A stretch of DNA of 64,000 nt. Origin: CAZSAL01 sp964604825. GTDB taxonomy: Bacteria > Elusimicrobiota > Elusimicrobia > 2-01-FULL-59-12. Position numbers and translations under genes: made by a program. Of this stretch, positions 54,990-62,579 are shown one piece after another. The stretch covers positions 1 through 64,000 of the forward strand of contig CAZSAL010000004.1 in NCBI GenBank assembly GCA_964604825.1, written 5' to 3'. Within the stretch, counting starts at the first letter, position 1, and every line of letters begins with the position of its first letter. Below the pieces are notes generated by a model. It did no database searches. It was given only the letters and a program-made list of their open reading frames with translations, and was not told where the DNA came from.

Positions 54990-55544
54990 ATGGCCACCAA
55001 AGCCGCAAAGACAACGAAAGAAAAAGTAGCGCCTGCGCCGGAGACCAAAACCCCGCCCGCCAAAGCTCCCGAGCCGACTCAACAGCCGAGTCCATCAACG
55101 CCTGCGCCGCAGCAGACGTCTGTCGCCGATGCGCCCGCCGTATCCACACAAGCTTCCGTTGCGCCGCCGAATGGTGTTCGCATGCCGGCGATCAATGACG
55201 TCCGCGTAGCGGGACGCCTCACTCGCGATCCCGTCATTCGGGAAGTCGGCAGCCAGAAAGTCGCCAACTTCGACATCGCCGTTGAGAAACGCTACCGCGA
55301 CGCACAGAACCAGTGGCAGAAGCAGGTCTCCTTCGTCCCCTGCGCCGTTTGGGGAGTCGTGGCCGACCGCGCGAGGGAATTCCTAAAGAAAGGCAGTCCG
55401 GTCTATCTCGAAGGACGGCTTCGCTCCCAGTCCTGGCAGACCCGCGATGGTCAGAAGCGTTCCATCATGCGTCTGGAAGCCTTCAAAGTGCAGTCGTTGG
55501 CCAGAGGGCAAGCGCGGAGCCAGGGACAGGAAGTCGGCGACTGA
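54990..55544 (+). CDS. ssb: Single-stranded DNA-binding protein 1 with long Pro/Ala extension
   Basis: The first 66 residues are Ala/Pro/Thr-rich and disordered. An OB-fold domain follows: DVRVAGRLTRDPVIREVGSQ, then VSFVPCAVWG and SPVYLEGRLRSQSW. AAGGAG precedes ATG 54990. The C-terminus (ARGQARSQGQEVGD) lacks the acidic DDDIPF-type tip that normally recruits partner proteins, so it may coat transferred DNA without the usual contacts. It heads a row of three SSB-type genes. Confidence 0.88.
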   Translation: MATKAAKTTKEKVAPAPETKTPPAKAPEPTQQPSPSTPAPQQTSVADAPAVSTQASVAPPNGVRMPAINDVRVAGRLTRDPVIREVGSQKVANFDIAVEKRYRDAQNQWQKQVSFVPCAVWGVVADRAREFLKKGSPVYLEGRLRSQSWQTRDGQKRSIMRLEAFKVQSLARGQARSQGQEVGD

Positions 55545-55553
55545 GGCTAAGCC

Positions 55554-55964
55554 ATGGTTGATACGAACCCAGCTCCAAATAATGCGTATCCGCCTGACGA
55601 CGTGTCCCGTGCAAATGACTTCCGCCTGGCGGGACGCGTCGCGGGCGATGCCATCTTCCGCGGTCTTGACGGGCGAAGGTTCCTCCAATTCCGCCTGGCC
55701 GTCGAAAGAGACTACAGGGATGTTTCGGACCGGGAAGAAAAGCAGGTCACCTATGTTCCGGTGGCCGTTGGGGGAACGTTGGCGACTTACTGCCGGCCAT
55801 TTCTGCGGGATGGGACCCCGATCTATATCGAAGGACGGGTGCACTCACATACCGTGAAAACTCCGGACGGCGGTCAACGTACTCAATTGCGCTTCGACGC
55901 CTTCAAGGTGCAGTCGCTCGCGCGGGGCCAAAGCCGGAGCCAGGGACAGGACATTGCAGACTAA
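55554..55964 (+). CDS. ssb: Single-stranded DNA-binding protein 2
   Basis: The OB-fold carries DFRLAGRVAGDAIFRGLDGR, VTYVPVAVGG and TPIYIEGRVHS. Its tail (ARGQSRSQGQDIAD) is nearly the same as that of SSB1, so a duplication is likely, and it too lacks the acidic tip. It starts nine bases after SSB1 with only a weak ribosome site, which suggests coupling. Confidence 0.85.
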   Translation: MVDTNPAPNNAYPPDDVSRANDFRLAGRVAGDAIFRGLDGRRFLQFRLAVERDYRDVSDREEKQVTYVPVAVGGTLATYCRPFLRDGTPIYIEGRVHSHTVKTPDGGQRTQLRFDAFKVQSLARGQSRSQGQDIAD

Positions 55965-55988
55965 ACAGCACCGTCGGGAGGTTTATCC

Positions 55989-56384
55989 ATGAATGACACA
56001 GTTCGGAAACAAGCACCGCCGGGCCTTCTGACGCAGAAGGCTCCGCGGATGCTGTCGGTCAACAAGGTTCGTCTGGCAGGACGTCTGACCCAGGACCCGG
56101 AAATCCGGTCGGCGATCGGCGACAAAATGATCGTGCATTTGAATCTGGCACTTGAGCGTCCTTACCAAGGCAGTACCGGACATCTGCGACAAGAGCTCAC
56201 GTTTGTTCCGGTCACCGTTTGGGATAGCCTGGCGGACAGTGCGACCCGGGATCTCAAAAGGGGAAGTCCAATCTACGTTGAAGGCAGGCTTAAGAGTGAT
56301 CGATGGAAGGCCGGAAGCGGAGAGGTTTGTTCCGCGCTGAAAATCGAAGCCTCCAAACTCCAGATGCTTTCAGCGGCGGCTTAA
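55989..56384 (+). CDS. ssb: Single-stranded DNA-binding protein 3
   Basis: The OB-fold has KVRLAGRLTQDPEIRSAIGD, LTFVPVTVWDS and SPIYVEGRLKSDRW. It has its own ribosome site (GGGAGG). The C-terminus ends in LQMLSAAA, again without an acidic tip and different from the other two. Its end meets the convergent gene at 56381. Confidence 0.85.
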   Translation: MNDTVRKQAPPGLLTQKAPRMLSVNKVRLAGRLTQDPEIRSAIGDKMIVHLNLALERPYQGSTGHLRQELTFVPVTVWDSLADSATRDLKRGSPIYVEGRLKSDRWKAGSGEVCSALKIEASKLQMLSAAA

Positions 56385-56674
56385 GGCGCCGCGCGCCTTG
56401 GCCGGCGCAGGCTTTCCCACTCGGCTAGAAATCCCTGTCGGCTAAGCTTGACTCTTTTGAGCCGATCGCTAGTCGTTGCGGCCAAAGCCAAGCAGGCGCT
56501 GCACAACGAATACACATACTGTTCCTTCCAGGAGAGTAAGACTGTGAGACCGGCCGTCAACAAAATACTGATTCCCTGAGCATAAGCCTGTAAATCTATG
56601 AAATTTCCTTTCTTTGCCACTTCATCGCGGTACTGGATTCTCGCGTCTTTTGTTCCGTTCTTCGTCATTGTCAT
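56381..56674 (-). CDS. Small membrane protein of unknown function
   Basis: The 97-residue product starts at ATG 56674, with AAGGA upstream. A Lys-rich N-terminus is followed by two hydrophobic stretches, one with AQGISILLTAGLTVLLSW and one with YSLCSACLALAATT, and a basic tail. It is convergent with SSB3 and overlaps its end by four bases. The longer frame to 56824 is less likely. I recognise no family. Confidence 0.5.
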   Translation of the reverse strand: MTMTKNGTKDARIQYRDEVAKKGNFIDLQAYAQGISILLTAGLTVLLSWKEQYVYSLCSACLALAATTSDRLKRVKLSRQGFLAEWESLRRPRRAAP

Positions 56675-57105
56675 TGGTCCTTTCGATGCTTCGCTATCCG
56701 CGAAGACACCGCGAACCAACGGCGAGCAATGAAGGGTCCCGCCCAGGGATCGACCGGCCCGCAGGGATCGGGGAGACCTGGAACATTCAGGGCGTCCTGA
56801 GAAGGCGTCACCACGCCGGTTCATGCCGTGGATACATCACGGCATGGAGGGGCGACCGAGCGTCAGCGACGGAGAGGGAGGAGGGGAGGGATAAATGCGA
56901 AGCGTTTATGCTCGCCAGCGACCTTGACGAGATCCATCACAGTCGCCGGCCATGTGGCGACCCCTCGCCCCGCGAGCTGGGGCAGCTGCTAAAATGGAGC
57001 GTCTACGGGGGAAAGCTCAGCCCCAACCACTATTCTCACTAAGGCCTTCGATAGCTGCTGTCGAAGCGTTGACTTGCCTCCTAAAAATGGGTAGAAAATG
57101 CCCCA

Positions 57106-57134
57106 TTGACAATTGGCCATCTAATTAATATGGT
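57106..57134 (+). promoter_or_regulatory. Predicted sigma-70 promoter of the E1/E2/JAMM operon
   Basis: TTGACA (57106-57111) and TATGGT (57129-57134) are exactly 17 bases apart. Transcription would start near 57141, about 23 bases before the first gene, with an AGGAGG ribosome site between. It is the best-matching promoter I noticed in the window. Confidence 0.6.
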
Positions 57135-57146
57135 ATGTGCAATTGT
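57109..57146. promoter_or_regulatory. Possible operator: inverted ACAATTG/CAATTGT pair
   Basis: ACAATTG (57109-57115) and CAATTGT (57140-57146) face each other across the -10 box, with centres about 31 bases apart. Phd-type antitoxins bind palindromes at their own promoters, and a Phd-like domain is encoded in this operon at 57735. The link is inference. Confidence 0.35.
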
Positions 57147-57163
57147 AGTAATCAGGAGGAAAG

Positions 57164-57358
57164 ATGGACAAAAAACCGACAATTCAGGAGCTGGAAGCTC
57201 TGCTAAACAGCGAAGAGGAGACTCCTATCCAGATTCTACCCAACGGGGAAATCCGACCTGTGGGCCAGGTGAACCCTGCAGATCTAGGAACAAAAAAACC
57301 TCTGACGATGAAAGAAAATCTGGGGGGCGAGTACGGGGGGCAGCCTGGTGGATATTAA
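57164..57358 (+). CDS. 64-residue Gly-rich protein, candidate conjugated modifier
   Basis: The short acidic protein starts at ATG 57164, with AGGAGG upstream. It has a PIQILPNGEIRPVG stretch and a flexible end GGEYGGQPGGY. It is too small for a ubiquitin fold, but the Gly-Gly near the C-terminus and its place directly before E2, E1 and JAMM genes suggest it may be the tagged protein. Removal of the last Tyr by the JAMM protease would expose Gly-Gly. The mycobacterial Pup protein is also short and disordered with a Gly-Gly end, though it uses other enzymes. It overlaps the E2 gene by 11 bases. Confidence 0.65.
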   Translation: MDKKPTIQELEALLNSEEETPIQILPNGEIRPVGQVNPADLGTKKPLTMKENLGGEYGGQPGGY

Positions 57359-57725
57359 CCGGATTCAGCGAGAATTTTTGGAAGCACAAAAGACGTTCGC
57401 GTATTTAGAACTGCATCCGACCGCAGATGGACGGGTATTCGCGAAAACTGCCCTTCAAACGTCCATTCAAATGTACGTTTTATCGATTAAATTCCCTGAC
57501 AATTACCCTTATGAAATGCCCAGCGTTTATGTTGATACGCCTCCAATCGCCATTTCACCGCACCGGTACAATAGCGGCAATATATGTTACCTGCATCATG
57601 CGATGTGGAATCCCGGCATTCACCAACTTTCCTTTGTTATCGGACGCGCGGCAAAATGGTTAAACAAGTACGAAATTTGGAAACGCAATGGTGGCCAGTG
57701 GCCCGGCGCAGAGATAAAGCACTAA
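57348..57725 (+). CDS. E2-like conjugating enzyme with candidate catalytic Cys
   Basis: The 125-residue protein has the E2 order of elements: an N-terminal helix, a YVLSIKFPDNYPYEMP strand pair and Pro-rich turn, then GNICYLHHAMWNP with Cys80 where E2 enzymes carry their thioester Cys. A C-terminal helix ends in KWLNKYEIWKRNGGQWPG. It would take the modifier from the E1 protein and pass it to a target. It starts at GTG 57348 inside the preceding gene. Confidence 0.78.
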   Translation: MDINRIQREFLEAQKTFAYLELHPTADGRVFAKTALQTSIQMYVLSIKFPDNYPYEMPSVYVDTPPIAISPHRYNSGNICYLHHAMWNPGIHQLSFVIGRAAKWLNKYEIWKRNGGQWPGAEIKH

Positions 57726-57734
57726 GAGGTCATC

Positions 57735-58265
57735 TTGAAAATTGAATTTAAAACTCTAAATATGATGCAGCTCAGAAAATCTCCCGGAGAGGTCCTGGAT
57801 CGTGTTGCCCGAGATGGGGAGGTCTTCGTTGTGGAAAGGAACGGGCAGCCCAAGGCTTGTTTGGTCCCCGTCTCATTCCTCATGCCGGATGTATCGCCTG
57901 ACCGCATTACCGATGAGCTAAACAAGCTCCGCGATAAAAATGAAAATTTCAAGGTGACCATTAGCGACGGCAAAGAGTTGGAAATCAGCTTCCACGAAGT
58001 CGCCGCGGGCGAAAACGTTGTGGTGACCGTCACTCTACCTCACGGATATCCCAATTCTGCCCCTCGAATTCAAGTTCCACAGTTGCCGTCGAACACGCCC
58101 AAACGATGGCAAGATGGTTCCTTGTCCATTTTTGGAGCGACGGCGACGTGGAATACAAAAAATCACGACGTCGTTTATGCGCTGGGCGAGGCGAGACGAT
58201 GGCTACGACAATATGCAAAGTGGCGCAAAAATGGTGAGTGGCCGACAACGCCGGAGGGCGCTTAA
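57735..58265 (+). CDS. Phd-like antitoxin domain fused to Cys-less E2-like domain
   Basis: Residues 1-55 resemble the Phd/YefM antitoxin fold (SPGEVLDRVARDG, then VFVVERNGQPKACLVP). Residues 65-176 are a relative of the E2 protein upstream: VTLPHGYPNSAPRIQVP, an ATWNTKNHD stretch and an ending RRWLRQYAKWRKNGEWP that lines up with the E2 tail. Where the E2 has Cys80 this protein has Ser131, so it looks like an inactive E2 variant. It may pair with the active E2, as UEV proteins do in eukaryotes, and bind the operon promoter through the Phd part. TTG 57735 has AGAGG upstream. Confidence 0.72.
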   Translation: MKIEFKTLNMMQLRKSPGEVLDRVARDGEVFVVERNGQPKACLVPVSFLMPDVSPDRITDELNKLRDKNENFKVTISDGKELEISFHEVAAGENVVVTVTLPHGYPNSAPRIQVPQLPSNTPKRWQDGSLSIFGATATWNTKNHDVVYALGEARRWLRQYAKWRKNGEWPTTPEGA

Positions 58266-59119
58266 TGAGCGAGGACCGAATTTTTGAGCGAATCGAATCA
58301 CTTTTTGACATTCAGCTGTTAGCGCCCGTCAAAGTCCTAATCGCTGGATGTGGGTCCGGCGGCGGGAGCGTAGCCTTGGCTCTTGTCATGTCTGGGATCC
58401 GCCACTTCGCGCTATTAGATCGCGATGTGTTAGGCCCGGAAAATGTCATCCGGCATGTCTGCGGAAGACGGTTTATCGCCAGGAAAAAAGTGGACGCTCT
58501 CGCCGAAGTTCTGCTGGATCGAAACCCGAACGCCGATATACGAAAAATAGAAGCGGACATCATGAGCTATCCCGATATCGAAACGGAGATTAAAGCGGCG
58601 GATGTGGTCGTGCTCGCGACCGACAATGAACCGTCCCGCTACAAAATTAACGAAATCTGCGTTCGAAATGCCATCCCCTTTGTGGTCGGTCGCGTCTTCA
58701 CCCGAGGAATCGGCGGGGAAGTCTTCAGTTACAGGCCCGAATCGGGGGGATGTTTGGCTTGTCTTGAAGCGTCCTTACAGCGGACCCCGTTTAGAGAGGG
58801 CATCAAAGAGATTGACTTGGTTTCTGAGGAAGAACGGCAAAAAGTCTATGGGATGGAAATATCGGAAATAAAGGATTCCCCCGGACTGATCATCGACATA
58901 TCCTTTATTACCTCCTTTCATGCGCGCTTTGTCTTAGACGCAGTCGCGCGACGGTTGAAAGAACGTCCGAAATATCTGAGCTTGATTGACGAAAATTATC
59001 TCATTTGGGGAAATCGTCCCACCCACCCCTTTAAAAGGCATTTTCAGGTGCAGCGAATCATTCTGAATCGCCAAGAGGCTTGCGGAGTTTGTTCCGGGAA
59101 GGTTGGGGCCGATGTTTAG
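58265..59119 (+). CDS. E1-like (ThiF/MoeB) adenylating enzyme
   Basis: The ATP-binding motif GCGSGGG (about residues 28-34) opens a Rossmann domain. LLDRDVLGPENVIRH and VVLATDNEPSRYKIN are typical of ThiF/MoeB/E1 proteins. Zinc ligands are Cys163/Cys166 (CLAC) and Cys273/Cys276 (CGVC). It would adenylate the C-terminus of the modifier and pass it on. ATG 58265 overlaps the previous stop (TAATG). No separate catalytic Cys domain is evident. Confidence 0.9.
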   Translation: MSEDRIFERIESLFDIQLLAPVKVLIAGCGSGGGSVALALVMSGIRHFALLDRDVLGPENVIRHVCGRRFIARKKVDALAEVLLDRNPNADIRKIEADIMSYPDIETEIKAADVVVLATDNEPSRYKINEICVRNAIPFVVGRVFTRGIGGEVFSYRPESGGCLACLEASLQRTPFREGIKEIDLVSEEERQKVYGMEISEIKDSPGLIIDISFITSFHARFVLDAVARRLKERPKYLSLIDENYLIWGNRPTHPFKRHFQVQRIILNRQEACGVCSGKVGADV

Positions 59120-60014
59120 ATCAAAAACTTTGCAGATTCGCGTGTCGATCGCGAAAAAGGCTCTTGAGGCCATCTTTGACGAATGCGACCGGTTTGATAT
59201 GGATGAAACGGGTGGACGAATTATCGGCGACTATCGAAAAAAAGATTTGCGGTATGACATCGAGGTTCGAGGGGTCATTGGGCCGGGTCCCAATGCCAAG
59301 CGAACGGCCACGAGTTTTTTTCAGGACGGGGATTATCAGGAAAAGGTGTTCCGGTCTGTTGAACAAAGTCATCCGGATATCGAACATCTGGGTAATTGGC
59401 ACACGCATCATGTGAACGGCTTGTCCACGCTCAGCTCGGGAGATAAAGCAACTTACCAAAACATCGTGAATCATGATCAACACAATACTGACTTCTTTTA
59501 TGCAATTCTGGTCGTCCGGAAAACTCCCGGCCGAAATCAACGCTACGACGTCAAACACTATTTCTTCCGACGTGATGATCGCGCAGTTTATGAGATACCC
59601 GACTACGAGGTTCAGATCGTCGATACGCCCATTCTTAGCCCGCTGCTCTCAGAAGGAACCGTTTCTGCGCCCACCCCATCGCGGCAATACGATGTTCTAG
59701 GCTACGCCAACCAGGAACGCGTCAGAGATCAGGAATTCTTTTCCGAGTTCTTTCCGGCGTTCAGACCCTTATTGTCCAAGAGCACGGGCACTTTCTATTG
59801 GAAAGGAAAATTGGACCTAATCGATGGGCGCGCAATCGATGTTCTGGCCATGGAAATCGCCGGCACATCGTCTTATTCCGTTACCGTGTCAGGACAAAAG
59901 ATACCCACCTTGGACACCATCGCAAATTATAGGGACCGTGCTTTTAAATCAGCCCGGCAGGCCGTCATGGATCTGGAGAGAGATATGAATCAAGAAATGT
60001 ACCGCAAGAAATGA
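59112..60014 (+). CDS. JAMM/MPN metalloprotease (JAB family)
   Basis: The zinc site can be read as Glu32 (DETGGRIIG), His97 and His99 (NWHTHH) and Asp111 (SSGD), one residue longer than the standard spacing. The C-terminal half (about 150-300) is unknown. The family removes ubiquitin-like tags or trims their ends. ATG 59112 overlaps the E1 stop by eight bases. In this operon it would trim the modifier or reverse conjugation. Confidence 0.85.
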   Translation: MFRSKTLQIRVSIAKKALEAIFDECDRFDMDETGGRIIGDYRKKDLRYDIEVRGVIGPGPNAKRTATSFFQDGDYQEKVFRSVEQSHPDIEHLGNWHTHHVNGLSTLSSGDKATYQNIVNHDQHNTDFFYAILVVRKTPGRNQRYDVKHYFFRRDDRAVYEIPDYEVQIVDTPILSPLLSEGTVSAPTPSRQYDVLGYANQERVRDQEFFSEFFPAFRPLLSKSTGTFYWKGKLDLIDGRAIDVLAMEIAGTSSYSVTVSGQKIPTLDTIANYRDRAFKSARQAVMDLERDMNQEMYRKK

Positions 60015-60018
60015 CCCC

Positions 60019-60864
60019 ATGAACATTATTACGGTCAATGTGGGTCAAGGCGCTCTCTCCATAGTCCGGCATCAGACGGAAGCCATTATTGTAGATTCGA
60101 GAATTCCTCCGTCGGATGACGACACTGTAGCCTTTGTCAAAGGAATGCTGGCCACGTCATTGAAAGGCCACTATGTGAAAGGGTTAGTATTGACAGGATT
60201 TGATAGCGACCATCTGGATGTTGTCGGTCTCTCGATCGTTCTCCCCAAGTATCGGCCCGATTGGGTCATGTATCCCAAATACTATAAAGACAGCGAAGAG
60301 GCCAAATTGGCGTTTGATCTCATCACCGAACAAGAAGACCTTCGACGTGGTTCCGCCAATCCGTTGGAAAGAGTATCCGTCCGGCTTGACGTGCTGTCCA
60401 ACCGCAAACTTTCCGGTCTCTCCTCCAACTTCGACTTTGAGCTATTCTCGCCGCACATTGCGGATATGGATAATTCGAATAATTCCAGCATTGTTCTCAA
60501 ATTGACAGGAATAGGGGCAGGTGGATTTTCCTACTTGATCACTGGCGATACGGAAAACGAACGATGGAAAACGATCAGCGAATTGTTCGGAGGTGCCTTG
60601 AAGGCACATGTTTTGGCAGCGCCCCATCATGGGTCAAAAAATACCACTCATCCCGCCTCATTGCTTCATATCAATCCGCACACCGTTCTGATCAGCGCCG
60701 GCGTAGACAGTCAATATGGCCATCCCAGTCCAGAAGCCGTTAAAGTCTATCAACGAGTTGCAAGATATGTTTTCTCGACCAATATGGGAAACGGCGTTTC
60801 ACTCCTCACTCAACCAGGTCTCACCGAGATCACGACGACACTAATCCCGAGTTCGGATGCATGA
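60019..60864 (+). CDS. ComEC-like metallo-beta-lactamase-fold protein
   Basis: The order MNIITVNVGQGALSIVRH, TGFDSDHLDVVG, LITGDTENERW and APHHGSKNT follows the ComEC/Rec2-type metallo-beta-lactamase fold. In the usual HxHxDH box the first two His are Gly and Asp here (GFDSDH), so only part of the metal site remains. It may be a nuclease or hydrolase effector with one metal. It starts five bases after the JAMM stop and overlaps the membrane protein gene. Confidence 0.82.
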   Translation: MNIITVNVGQGALSIVRHQTEAIIVDSRIPPSDDDTVAFVKGMLATSLKGHYVKGLVLTGFDSDHLDVVGLSIVLPKYRPDWVMYPKYYKDSEEAKLAFDLITEQEDLRRGSANPLERVSVRLDVLSNRKLSGLSSNFDFELFSPHIADMDNSNNSSIVLKLTGIGAGGFSYLITGDTENERWKTISELFGGALKAHVLAAPHHGSKNTTHPASLLHINPHTVLISAGVDSQYGHPSPEAVKVYQRVARYVFSTNMGNGVSLLTQPGLTEITTTLIPSSDA

Positions 60865-61520
60865 AAAAGGGAAAAAGTAGTGCACCCACCGCTTACTTAA
60901 AAAGCAAGAACGCGATCTCTCTATGGTCATTCATCGGCGTGCATCTGGCCATTTTCCTCTCCCTGTCTATCGGCAAGCAATGGAATAGTGCCTCGGTGAA
61001 TCATTTTTGGGGTCGCATTACGACAAAAGATGGTCTGATTGCTGCCTGCATGCCCATCATCACCATTGTCTTGACCGGACTTCTCGGCGATACCGGAAAG
61101 GCGCGACTGATTTTCTGGCGGTGGCGTGATCCCTTGCCGGGATGCCGAGTGTTTACGGAACTTATGGCAGCAGATCCGCGCATTGATCACGGAATTCTAA
61201 AGACCAAACACGGAACACTCCCTTCTGAACCCCACGCGCAAAACGCCCTGTGGTATAGGCTTTACAAAAAGCATCTGGCCAAAGCGAATGTAAGCGAATC
61301 GCATCGAATCTATTTGTTGATGCGTGATATGACAGTTGTCTCGGCCATCTTCGCTGTCCTGCTTCCAGTCGGCGTTTTCATGGTGTCGGTCGACAGGCAA
61401 GTCGTCATCATTTACAGCGCCGCTCTTATAGCGGAATACATGATCCTTGCTACCTCGGCGAGAAATTACGGCGAACGGTTTGTTTTAAACGTTCTCGCTG
61501 AAGAAGGTAATGCGCCTTAG
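60861..61520 (+). CDS. Membrane protein ending the E1/E2/JAMM operon
   Basis: Two hydrophobic pairs can be seen (about residues 20-38 with 56-75, and 152-172 with 175-198), with a soluble loop between. No known family comes to mind. It is translationally coupled to the metallo-beta-lactamase gene (ATGA), so it belongs to this unit. In an immune system it would be the natural membrane-acting effector or anchor; this is inference from context only. Confidence 0.65.
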   Translation: MKKGKSSAPTAYLKSKNAISLWSFIGVHLAIFLSLSIGKQWNSASVNHFWGRITTKDGLIAACMPIITIVLTGLLGDTGKARLIFWRWRDPLPGCRVFTELMAADPRIDHGILKTKHGTLPSEPHAQNALWYRLYKKHLAKANVSESHRIYLLMRDMTVVSAIFAVLLPVGVFMVSVDRQVVIIYSAALIAEYMILATSARNYGERFVLNVLAEEGNAP

Positions 61521-61943
61521 CGTTAGCCAGTGAATCTTAAGACCTAAATCCTCCTTTCTCTGGTTCCGTCCGAGACTCCTCGGGGCCAAATAGAACGATT
61601 TCCGGTTCCCTCATCCTCTCTTTAGCAAACCCTATCAGGTTCTAATCGTACGACGAACTTCAACATTATTTTCCGTCTCGCTTTTTCATTCTAAGGGTTG
61701 GCGGGTGGAGGCATAGCGGGCAGGCGACACAAAATCGTTGCCCCCTGCGCTTGCGGGGCCCCACCATTTTGTCCCGCCGGATCGCGCCCGCTACTCCCTA
61801 CCCCACGGACGGCCGTCAACCGTGGGGTGTCGCTCGATCCGCCAGACGTCTGGCGGATCGGTTAAACCTCCTCCCTCCAACCCTTTACCCGAATTGTGGC
61901 TCGCCAGATGCGTGGCGGGACTACTTCACGAGGAGACAATCAC
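61521..61943. other. Structured non-coding region (inverted repeats 61714-61860)
   Basis: There is no gene. TAGCGGGC (61714-61721) pairs with GCCCGCTA (61786-61793) around an inner ACAAAAT/ATTTTGT pair and a GCCCC/GGGGC stem. CCCCACGG/CCGTGGGG (61801-61827) forms another stem, and 61835-61860 is a perfect 26-base palindrome. It could be an origin of transfer or replication, or a partition site for the nearby ParB. Confidence 0.55.
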
Positions 61944-62579
61944 ATGAATAACGAAGTGCCGGTTAAAGAAGTGGCCGCCAAGATGCTGGCGGTCTGCAAC
62001 AGCCTGGGATGGAAGGTTGATATGCCATCGGATGAATTCAGTCACGTGTACCTGAAGGCGCAGGTCGAGGGGTTTCCATCCTCCTACGCCTCACTCACCT
62101 ATGGACGGTATCCCTGCGAAGGACGGATCACGGTCACGGCCAATTCCAACCATGATTCGGCCATCTACCGCTACGGAGAAAAGCACCTGAGCATCAGCGT
62201 GAGCGCCAGTCGACCCGCCGAGGCAATCCTGAAAGAAATCCAGCGGCGGTTTGTTCCGACCTATCTTGAGATCGCCCGGAAAGCGGAAGAAATCCATCAC
62301 CGGCACGAGGAATACAGCCGGAAACTGGAGTCCTGTATGGGAGATTTGAAGGGGGAACCCCTGGATGAGCCCGAAAGGACAAATGGGAAGGTTCGTTTTC
62401 ACTTGGACGATATCTGGGGAGCGGTGCAGTATGCGAGCGATGACCAACTCGCCATCGACTTTCATAATGTCCCGGCGGAGAAAGTAGGCCGCATCCTGGC
62501 GATTCTGCGGGAGAAGGTTGGTTCACTGAAGGAGGAATCCCTTGTATCGGATTCAGTGAGAGGTAACTGCCATGAATAG
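61944..62579 (+). CDS. Unknown element-borne protein
   Basis: The 211-residue product starts at ATG 61944, with GAGGAG upstream. It reads as a soluble alpha/beta protein with a central helix rich in charged residues (about residues 110-135: RRFVPTYLEIARKAEEIHHR). I recognise no family or active site. It overlaps the next gene by eight bases. Its place between structured DNA and parB suggests a maintenance or modification role. Confidence 0.65.
   Translation: MNNEVPVKEVAAKMLAVCNSLGWKVDMPSDEFSHVYLKAQVEGFPSSYASLTYGRYPCEGRITVTANSNHDSAIYRYGEKHLSISVSASRPAEAILKEIQRRFVPTYLEIARKAEEIHHRHEEYSRKLESCMGDLKGEPLDEPERTNGKVRFHLDDIWGAVQYASDDQLAIDFHNVPAEKVGRILAILREKVGSLKEESLVSDSVRGNCHE

Larger units (their letters stand above)
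56825..57163. other. Non-coding gap before the ubiquitin-like operon
   Basis: No convincing gene is seen. The region contains a CTTCGA/TCGAAG inverted repeat (57046-57066), the promoter at 57106-57134 and the inverted ACAATTG/CAATTGT pair described separately. Confidence 0.5.

Noticed and set aside
56614..57042. 142-codon plus-strand frame before the ubiquitin-like operon
   Set aside because: It has no ribosome site or domain pattern and overlaps the better-supported small membrane protein on the other strand.
57164..60014. Calling the operon a Bil system
   Set aside because: Gene order differs, no ubiquitin-fold BilA is seen, and there is an extra Phd-E2 fusion, metallo-beta-lactamase-fold protein and membrane protein.
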